DNA from: a virus | Reading direction: 5' to 3' (one strand) | DNA length: 39,118 nt | Virus record (IMG/VR): IMGVR_UViG_3300009285_004197 | Location: 1 to 39,118 of that record | Shown: positions 34,529-39,118 of the stretch, one piece after another | Numbering within the stretch: position 1 is the first letter of the stretch | How the letters are laid out: each line of letters starts with the position of its first letter | Notes under the pieces: generated by a model | Database searches by the model: none | Told to the model about the DNA's origin: nothing | What the model saw: only the letters and a program-made list of their open reading frames with translations | Program-made: the position numbers and the translations under genes

Positions 34529-34747
34529 TTATCTCAGTTCATCGCGCCCGGCGTCGGTTAGCCGGTATTCATAGCGGCAGAGAAGTCCCTCATGCGGGCG
34601 GTGTTCCACCAGCCCTAATACACGCAGCCGTTTCCAGGTCGTACCGTGGATGCCGAGACCGTTGCTCGGTACGTAATGCCGCCACACGCCGGATGCCGTA
34701 CGTATGCGCCGCAGGGCACTGAGTTGGTGCGTGGTGAGTTGTGTCAT
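34529..34747 (-). CDS. Winged-helix DNA-binding protein A
   Basis: The 72-residue protein has the small winged-helix pattern THQLSALRRI, TTWKRLRVLGLVEHR, YEYRLTDAGRDEL, in which the last part is the wing followed by a closing helix. It resembles MarR/PadR-type minimal domains. It begins at ATG 34747 overlapping the end of its neighbour (ATGA) and lies just upstream of the initiator. It is probably a transcriptional regulator. Confidence 0.6.
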   Translation of the reverse strand: MTQLTTHQLSALRRIRTASGVWRHYVPSNGLGIHGTTWKRLRVLGLVEHRPHEGLLCRYEYRLTDAGRDELR

Positions 34748-34995
34748 GGCGACGCTCTAAGTCGTTCGCGACCTGCCGGAATGATGCGGTACTTGCGCTT
34801 CATGTCGATTCGTTGGCCGTCGTTGCTGCGAGTCTTGAAGTATTGGGCCTCGGCATAGCCGCGCCGGCAGAGTTTCGCCAGCATGTTGCCCGTGCTGCCG
34901 ATCTCTGGCGGCAACACCCAAATTTGCGCTTGGGCCAGGGCCGCGAGCGCCTCGTAGGCGACCGTGGATAATTTTTTCGTGCGGATTACTGTCAT
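34744..34995 (-). CDS. Winged-helix DNA-binding protein B
   Basis: The 83-residue protein has STVAYEALAALAQAQIWVLP, NMLAKLCRRGYAE and KYRIIPAGRERL, the same helix-turn-helix-wing-helix order as the next gene. The two may be diverged paralogues. It starts at ATG 34995 with GGGAG about 10 bases upstream. Confidence 0.55.
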   Translation of the reverse strand: MTVIRTKKLSTVAYEALAALAQAQIWVLPPEIGSTGNMLAKLCRRGYAEAQYFKTRSNDGQRIDMKRKYRIIPAGRERLRASP

Positions 34996-35281
34996 GTCAA
35001 TGAGTCTCCCAGGGACCGAGCCATATCACCGTCGAAACCGTACCTACGCCGGCAATGGCGGCGTCACGGCTGATACAGCCCGGGCCCCACGCAAAGGAGG
35101 GTTTACTCGCCTGCCGCACCAGTCTGGACTATACCCGCAGGCGTGTGACTGCGCCCTGGGCCGGATTCACCTGGTGTAGCCCGTTTCCACTGTCGAGATC
35201 AGATTAGTCCCGCCGGTCGCTCACGGTGGCGATTTGGCTCGGCTGCGTGCTCGTCGTCATGCTCACGCGTGGCCGGGCTAG
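34996..35281 (-). other. Non-coding stretch without a supported gene
   Basis: This 286-bp stretch lies between the tRNA-like gene and winged-helix gene B. I see short palindromes and only short or unconvincing frames, and no clear promoter. It may be the trailer of the tRNA-like transcript and leader of the replication genes. Confidence 0.5.
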
Positions 35282-35405
35282 TGGGTCGGGCAGGAGTTGA
35301 ACCTGCATCCTCTATGATGCGAACACGACAGGGATTGTGTCGAGAATTGCCACACAATCGGGTCGAGTGTGTTCGCGCGCCGCTCTAGCCTTGAGCTACC
35401 GACCC
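35282..35405 (-). tRNA. tRNA-like gene with an enlarged central region
   Basis: On the minus strand, GGGTCGG (5' end at 35405) pairs perfectly with CCGACCC, followed by discriminator A. TA and a D-arm with stem GCTC/GAGC and loop AAGGCTA follow the 5' strand. The T-arm is GCAGG-TTCAACT-CCTGC (35290-35306). Between D and T arms there are 74 bases where about 22 are expected after position 26. The extra sequence folds into GCGAACAC/GTGTTCGC and, inside it, GATTGTGT/ACACAATC. I cannot assign an anticodon. CCA is not encoded. It may be a tRNA with an insertion or a tRNA mimic. Confidence 0.6.
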
Positions 35406-35410
35406 AGGGT

Positions 35411-35435
35411 GCCGGGTGTTTGCGGCACACCCGGC
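35411..35435 (-). other. 9-bp hairpin just upstream of the tRNA-like gene
   Basis: GCCGGGTGT (35411-35419) and ACACCCGGC (35427-35435) form a 9-bp stem with a 7-base loop, 6 bases before the tRNA-like 5' end. It has no T-run. It could mark processing or protect the transcript. Confidence 0.5.
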
Positions 35436-35702
35436 GAAGCCGCTGCCCCACCACCCGGTGATTACGGCTACGCCGGGAACCGTCCTGCTTATTCTGCTCC
35501 GCAGTACCACCGCCATCGTGATTAGTTTTCCCTTTTCGGCTCATATTCCGAATCTGGAATCCTCCCACGTTAGCTACGATCTCCTGGGAGCATTGGACCA
35601 CCGCCGCAGTGCCGACCTGCGCCGCCCGAAGACGGGGAACCGTCCGCGGAGTGTGTCGCTACAAGTCCGTCCGTTCATTGAGTACCCTCACGAGATCGCG
35701 CG
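35436..35702 (-). other. Non-coding stretch without a supported gene
   Basis: The 267 bp between the hairpin and the next leftward gene contain open frames on both strands, but these lack ribosome sites, and the minus-strand frame runs into the tRNA-like gene. I see nothing I can support. Confidence 0.45.
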
Positions 35703-35954
35703 CTAATCATCACCCCGCGGCAACGTCACCACGAGTTTGCCGGTCTTATGGTCGATGCGAAACTCCCAGGCATCTAACTCCGGGTATCGCTCTCGAAGCG
35801 ACCGATATAGCATTTTGTTCTGCGCCTCCGCTTGGGCCAATAGATTTAGGATGCCGTTGTATAGTATGTCGCCCTTCTCGACGAAGGCTGTCGCGGTGCC
35901 GCGGGTGGCATCGTCCATCTCTATCACAAAGCCAACTTGAATTTCGCTATTCAT
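35703..35954 (-). CDS. Small protein of unknown function
   Basis: The 83-residue protein starts at ATG 35954, six bases after GAGGAGA. It has a beta-strand start (IQVGFVIEMDD), a helical centre (ILYNGILNLLAQAEAQNKML) and strands at the end (WEFRIDHKTGKLVVTLP). Probably an early regulatory or accessory protein; no family recognised. The frame is open upstream into a remnant of another gene. Confidence 0.65.
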   Translation of the reverse strand: MNSEIQVGFVIEMDDATRGTATAFVEKGDILYNGILNLLAQAEAQNKMLYRSLRERYPELDAWEFRIDHKTGKLVVTLPRGDD

Positions 35955-36107
35955 TTCGTTCTCCTCGCTAGAATCAGATTTTATCCTCCCGGCCATACTC
36001 CGCCAGTTGGGGGCGCACTTGCCGCCGACTGACGGCTTGTGATGCCGATGCACCTGCGTCACAAACGCGTGCGCTTCAGCGAGAGTTAATGGTTGGAGTT
36101 GGAGCAT
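35955..36107 (-). pseudogene. Truncated XF1762-family gene start
   Basis: From ATG 36107 the frame reads MLQLQPLTLAEAHAFVTQVH then RHHKPSVGGK. This is the characteristic N-terminus of XF1762-like GNAT-fold phage proteins (the HRHHxPxxGxK signature). After about 30 residues the family sequence stops and unrelated residues run into the next gene in the same frame. The usual length is about 120-150 residues, so most is missing. A fusion protein of 134 residues is an alternative reading. Confidence 0.6.
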
Positions 36108-36259
36108 CACACCCACCCCATCGTCCGCGCCGCCAGCCACAGCAGCAACGCGAATGCCGCCAGGAACCACACGCCGCGCTCGTGATGATCTCCGCGTTCC
36201 CCGCTTACACGAGGACGGGGACTAATCTTGTCGTAGTCGTGCCATGTTGCGTCCGTCAT
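36107..36259 (-). CDS. Small membrane protein (50 aa)
   Basis: ATG 36259 overlaps the stop of the RHH gene (ATGA), and the TGA at 36107-36109 overlaps the next ATG (TGATG). The 50-residue frame has a charged N-terminal half and one membrane helix near the end (GVWFLAAFALLLWLAART). Coupling on both sides supports expression. Function is unknown. Confidence 0.55.
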   Translation of the reverse strand: MTDATWHDYDKISPRPRVSGERGDHHERGVWFLAAFALLLWLAARTMGWV

Positions 36260-36474
36260 TCAATCGGCTCCCGCCGGCCGTTGGCGGCGACCATCTCCAG
36301 ATTCATCGCCTCTGTTTTCTGCTCTGGTTTGATTCTGCCGGAGGCAATATCCACTAACTGACGTAGCAATTCCGAACGCGAATAACCAAGCGCCGACGCT
36401 AGCAAATTAACCTGTTTTATCTGCGCCGGTGAGAACCATGCGCCAACAAATTTATCTTCCGGTCTATGTGCCAT
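36256..36474 (-). CDS. Ribbon-helix-helix (CopG/Arc-like) regulator
   Basis: The 72-residue protein has the RHH pattern: a short strand KFVGAWFS, helix AQIKQVNLLASALG, turn YSRS, helix ELLRQLVDIASGR, then a charged tail. RHH dimers bind DNA with paired strands. AGGAGG precedes ATG 36474 by 6 bases, and transcription would begin only about a dozen bases upstream. As first gene of the leftward operon beside the mirror-image promoters, it is the likely repressor of both. Confidence 0.7.
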   Translation of the reverse strand: MAHRPEDKFVGAWFSPAQIKQVNLLASALGYSRSELLRQLVDIASGRIKPEQKTEAMNLEMVAANGRREPIE

Positions 36475-36492
36475 GCGACACCTCCTATAACT

Positions 36493-36520
36493 ATTATGAC
36501 AGTGTTTTTAACAATGTCAA
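36493..36520 (-). promoter_or_regulatory. Leftward early promoter
   Basis: On the minus strand TTGACA (36515-36520), 16 bases, then CATAAT (36493-36498). The -35 is a perfect consensus and the -10 matches 5 of 6. Start near 36486, leading into the RHH gene. Confidence 0.8.
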
Positions 36521-36560
36521 TAGTCGGTCTGATTCGGTACAAAACTTTAAGGTTGCATGC

Positions 36561-36589
36561 TTGACATTAGTTAAAAACACTGTCATAAT
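36561..36589 (+). promoter_or_regulatory. Rightward early promoter
   Basis: TTGACA (36561-36566), 17 bases, CATAAT (36584-36589). It is nearly identical to the leftward promoter, including the spacer. Start near 36596, driving the genes from 36642 onward. Confidence 0.8.
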
Positions 36590-36641
36590 GGTATCAGACA
36601 GGGACGCAGCGAGCGACCCGCAACGAGGAGGAGATAGAACG

Positions 36642-36836
36642 ATGGCAATTGACAGCACGAAATTCACGGATGACCGGCTTGAGAACATTGCCATACTCGC
36701 CGGAGATGGCTGTTCACCGAGCATCGTCGAGGATTACATTGAATTTCATTGGGACAACCAGGAAGAACACGACGCCTGGATTGCCACGGCGACGGATGAG
36801 GAAATTGCGGATTGGATCGCCGCCTGCCGCAAGTAG
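36642..36836 (+). CDS. Small acidic protein, first gene of the rightward operon
   Basis: The 64-residue protein starts at ATG 36642, nine bases after GAGGAGGA. It is strongly acidic, with a predicted helical C-terminus (EEHDAWIATATDEEIADWI). As the first product of the regulated rightward operon it could be an antirepressor or other host- or switch-directed protein, but no family is recognised. Confidence 0.6.
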   Translation: MAIDSTKFTDDRLENIAILAGDGCSPSIVEDYIEFHWDNQEEHDAWIATATDEEIADWIAACRK

Positions 36837-36849
36837 CCCACACAAAAAC

Positions 36850-36879
36850 GGCCCGGCGCTGCGCCAACAGCATCGGGCC
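36850..36879 (+). other. Intercistronic hairpin
   Basis: GGCCCG (36850-36855) pairs with CGGGCC (36874-36879), with an inner GCTG/CAGC stem. No T-run follows, so it is not a standard terminator; it may stabilise or process the early message. Confidence 0.4.
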
Positions 36880-36907
36880 AAGTTCCCAACTGAAAGGCAG
36901 GAACACC

Positions 36908-37180
36908 ATGAGTATAACACTTGAGTACAGCAATAGCAAGGATGTCACGACCCGCAATCTGGACGCCCAGGCCGCCCGGCGTGACCTGGAATGGCAACGT
37001 GGATTCGGCGCTTGCCAGTTCGCAGAGTGCAGCTACGCCGACCTGCCGAACGAGGACCAGCGCCAGGGCTGGCGAGCCGCCGAACGAGCCGGGGCCGATG
37101 CCGATACCGAGACGTACTTAGCCGACCGCCGTCATGCCACCGACGAATATACTGTCGTTCGCGAACTAGGAGCGTGGTAA
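36908..37180 (+). CDS. Small protein of unknown function
   Basis: The 90-residue protein starts at ATG 36908. It has a short strand-like start (MSITLEYSNSKD), then Arg/Trp/Ala-rich helices (ARRDLEWQRGFGACQF, RQGWRAAERAGADADTETYL). Two bases separate its stop from the recombination gene. Unknown; possibly an accessory of the annealing protein. Confidence 0.6.
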   Translation: MSITLEYSNSKDVTTRNLDAQAARRDLEWQRGFGACQFAECSYADLPNEDQRQGWRAAERAGADADTETYLADRRHATDEYTVVRELGAW

Positions 37181-37182
37181 AC

Positions 37183-38298
37183 ATGAACGCAATGATTCCC
37201 GTCACCGTACACGCCGATGAACTGGATACAATCCAGCGCACGGCCCGCCTGTTGGCGGTGTCTGGCTACTTCGACGCCAAAGGCGACACGCCGATGGCAA
37301 TTGCCCAACTCGCGACCAAGATTCTAGCCGGTCGTGAACTTGGTTTTGGTCCCTACGCCGCTGCCCGTGGCATCTATATCATCAAAGGCAATCCATCCAT
37401 TTCTGCCAATCTCATGGCCGCCGCCGTCAAAGGCAGCGGACGCTATGACTATCGCGTCAAGGAGCTCACTGACGCCAACTGCGTTGTGGAGTTCTTCGAG
37501 TTGTCAGCCGGCAAGCGCGAGTCGTTGGGCGTGTCCTCGTTTAGTGCCGCCGACGCCAAGAAAGCCGGAACGCAGAACATGGACCGTTTCCCGCGTAATA
37601 TGCTATTCGCCCGCGCCATGTCTAATGGTGTGCGGTTTTACACGCCAGACGTGTTCTCCGGCAATGCCGTTTATTTGCCGGAGGAACTTGGCGCGAGTGT
37701 GGATGGAGATGGCAACGTGGTAGATGTGGAATTGCCCAGGCGCACCGTAGACGCCGCGACAGGCGAAATCCTACCAGTCGCCCCCGCAACGCCCCGCAGC
37801 GCCCCGCCTATGCAGCCTAGCGTCGGGATTGACGGCGACATGCTGTTTGGCACAGACGCCGCCGCCTTCAATCGCATGGTTCCCGGCGCTAATGCAGGCA
37901 TTCCCTGGTATACCGCCGCCCGTGAGACCCTCACCCCTGCCATCCGGATCATAGCTGATGATCTGCTCACGCTCCACCGCAACAACGGCGGCCCGTGCAG
38001 TCCGAAGGCATACGGCTACCTCAGTGGCCTACTCGATAGTGTAATCGAGCAGGCGACCGGCGCTGAGGATGCACATCGCCGCGTACTGACCGTGCTATGC
38101 CAGATGGACGTGACCGACATCAACCGGCCATCCGCAACGATGGTGGGTCGCCTGTTGGCGTATCTCGCCACACACATCAAGGATGCCGCTGGGAACAAGG
38201 TTGAGAACCCGGACTATTCGCAGCTCATCGCCGATGCGATGGTAGCCGTGTTCCGGGCAGCCGAGGCCGTAGGCACGTCGTCGCTACTAGAAGCATAG
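37183..38298 (+). CDS. RecT/Red-beta-like single-strand annealing protein (candidate)
   Basis: The 371-residue protein starts at ATG 37183. The first 180 residues match a widespread phage family: TARLLAVSGYFD, then KILAGRELGFGPYAAARGI, then KGNPSISANLMAAAVKGSGR, then SFSAADAKKAG, then PRNMLFARAMSNGVRFYTPD and FSGNAVYLPEEL. The order of segments resembles RecT-type annealing proteins. The C-terminal third is a separate helical region (PKAYGYLSGLLDSVIEQAT). It is probably used for recombination-dependent replication or genome circularisation. No exonuclease partner is visible next to it. Confidence 0.55.
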   Translation: MNAMIPVTVHADELDTIQRTARLLAVSGYFDAKGDTPMAIAQLATKILAGRELGFGPYAAARGIYIIKGNPSISANLMAAAVKGSGRYDYRVKELTDANCVVEFFELSAGKRESLGVSSFSAADAKKAGTQNMDRFPRNMLFARAMSNGVRFYTPDVFSGNAVYLPEELGASVDGDGNVVDVELPRRTVDAATGEILPVAPATPRSAPPMQPSVGIDGDMLFGTDAAAFNRMVPGANAGIPWYTAARETLTPAIRIIADDLLTLHRNNGGPCSPKAYGYLSGLLDSVIEQATGAEDAHRRVLTVLCQMDVTDINRPSATMVGRLLAYLATHIKDAAGNKVENPDYSQLIADAMVAVFRAAEAVGTSSLLEA

Positions 38299-38306
38299 GA
38301 GGATTC

Positions 38307-38516
38307 ATGGCATATAAATATCCGCGTTATTTGTGGCGGAAGATCAAGCAACAGGGCCGTCGCCATCCACAATGCCGAAGCTGCAAGAAGATTCCGGCGG
38401 ATGGCGAAAAATACTTCGAGGTAACGATCCAGCAAAATATCTTCCGCGGCGATGATGAAATGACCTACTATTGCATGGCGTGTGGCTCACGTATCAAAGC
38501 CTCACAGCCCGCCTAG
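38307..38516 (+). CDS. Zinc-ribbon protein
   Basis: The 69-residue protein starts at ATG 38307 behind AGGAGG. CRSCKKIP and YYCMACGSRI give two CxxC knuckles about 30 residues apart, with a basic N-terminus (YPRYLWRKIKQQGRRHPQ). A zinc-binding nucleic-acid-contacting protein is likely. It lies between the RecT-like gene and the pentapeptide-repeat gene. Confidence 0.65.
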   Translation: MAYKYPRYLWRKIKQQGRRHPQCRSCKKIPADGEKYFEVTIQQNIFRGDDEMTYYCMACGSRIKASQPA

Positions 38517-38574
38517 CACCGCACCCGCCGGGTCGCGCTTCGACAGGTGGCCCTTAACCTGGAAAGGGAAAACG

Positions 38575-39118
38575 ATGAAAACATATACCACAGAGGAGCT
38601 TACCGAGATTTTGCGCCTTCACAAAATGTATGTGGAGGACCATAGGGACGGTAAGCGCGCGAACCTCAGCGGGGCGAACCTCCGCGGGGCGAACCTCAAC
38701 GGGGCGAACCTCAGCAGGGCGAACCTCAACGGGGCGGACTTCAGATGGGCGAACCTCCGCGGGGCGAACCTCAGCGAGGCGAACCTCAGCGGGGCGAACC
38801 TCAGCGGGGCGAACCTCAACGGGGCGGACTTCAGATGGGCGAACCTCCACGGGGCGGACCTCAGCGAGGCGAACCTCAGCGGGGCGAACCTCAGCAGGGC
38901 GGACTTCAGATGGGCGAACCTCCACGGGGCGGACCTCAGCGAGGCGAACCTCAGCGGGGCGGACCTCAGCAGGGCGGACCTCAACGGGGCGAACCTCCAC
39001 GGGGCGGACCTCAGCAGGGCGGACTTCAGCGGGGCGAACCTCAGCAGGGAGGACTTCAGATGGGCGGACCTCAACGGGGCGAACCTCAGCGGGGCGAACC
39101 TCAGCGGGGCGAAACTCA
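38575..39118 (+). CDS. Pentapeptide-repeat protein, N-terminal part (runs off the right edge)
   Basis: ATG 38575 (with GGAAAGGG upstream) opens a 28-residue helical cap (YTTEELTEILRLHKMYVED) and then about 30 uninterrupted pentapeptides ([20 protein letters not shown]) to the edge of the sequence. Together with the part at 1-393 the protein has at least 39 repeats, enough for a beta-helix of about ten coils, which is long for this family. It is the penultimate gene of the early rightward operon. The exact repeat number is uncertain because the ends meet inside the array. Confidence 0.85.
   Translation, partial: MKTYTTEELTEILRLHKMYVEDHRDGKRANLSGANLRGANLNGANLSRANLNGADFRWANLRGANLSEANLSGANLSGANLNGADFRWANLHGADLSEANLSGANLSRADFRWANLHGADLSEANLSGADLSRADLNGANLHGADLSRADFSGANLSREDFRWADLNGANLSGANLSGAKL
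38659..39118 (+). repeat. 15-bp tandem repeat array, right part
   Basis: Thirty copies of a 15-bp unit, most differing by one to three bases. A longer variant, gacttcagatgggcg, recurs at 38737, 38827, 38902 and 39052 (and at 76 in the left part), showing higher-order periods of 75, 90 and 150 bp produced by duplication of several units at once. Confidence 0.9.

Larger units (their letters stand above)
36493..36589. repeat. 20-bp perfect inverted repeat, probable shared operator
   Basis: attatgacagtgtttttaac (36493-36512) is the exact reverse complement of the sequence at 36570-36589. Each copy covers the spacer and -10 of one promoter. A repressor bound to either would block polymerase there, so one protein can control both directions. 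Confidence 0.8.

Noticed and set aside
35278-35601. Minus-strand frame ending RGCRFNSCPTH
   Set aside because: The end is the typical translation of a tRNA 3' half; the frame runs through the tRNA-like gene and its start lacks a well-placed ribosome site.
38554-39074. Long open frames on the minus strand across the right repeat array
   Set aside because: They are mirror readings of the 15-bp repeats (alternating VRPAE-like residues) with no ribosome site; a 15-bp repeat without stops keeps several frames open.

Overview
The window is the nearly complete genome of a tailed, podovirus-like bacteriophage, roughly 60% GC. The evidence is a full virion cassette: small and large terminase, portal, scaffold, an HK97-fold capsid protein resembling the SU10/DUF5309 family, an adaptor, a beta-propeller-type nozzle and tail fibres. 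Genes are tightly packed with ATGA/GTGA overlaps, strong GGAGG ribosome sites and sigma70-type promoters, so the host is a bacterium. The host group cannot be read directly. The glycosyl hydrolase of the Asl1-like type recalls proteins of Chloroflexota, but that is a weak inference. I found no integrase, DNA polymerase or RNA polymerase.

The two ends of the window carry the two halves of one pentapeptide-repeat protein: the N-terminus at 38575-39118 and the C-terminus at 1-393. The sequence is therefore probably a circular or circularly permuted genome cut inside a 15-bp repeat array. Simple end-to-end joining is out of frame, so a few bases or repeats are missing at the junction.

There are three transcription blocks. 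(1) A rightward early operon starts at the promoter at 36561-36589. It runs through small genes, a RecT-like annealing protein and a zinc-ribbon protein into the pentapeptide-repeat protein, crosses the junction, and ends at the terminator at 905-940. (2) A rightward late operon starts at the promoter at 947-975. It opens with a CHAT/caspase-like protein and an XhlA-like plus holin-like lysis cassette, then carries packaging, portal, a 3482-residue giant protein (27% of the genome), scaffold, capsid, decoration, adaptor, nozzle and fibre genes up to about 32048. (3) A leftward operon (36474 down to 32134) is driven by a twin divergent promoter. It encodes a ribbon-helix-helix regulator, small proteins, a tRNA-like gene, two winged-helix proteins, a lambda O-like replication initiator with iterons inside its gene, and a probable helicase loader.

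Items most worth a second look are: the CHAT/caspase-like gene in the lysis region; an ADP-ribosyltransferase-like module in the giant protein bounded by 31-bp direct repeats; the intragenic iteron origin; the mirror-image promoter pair; a tRNA-like gene with about 52 extra nucleotides in its centre; a homing-endonuclease import that duplicated the start of the glycosyl hydrolase gene and left a low-GC island; and a zinc-ribbon gene overlapping an acidic gene through a shared 12-bp repeat.
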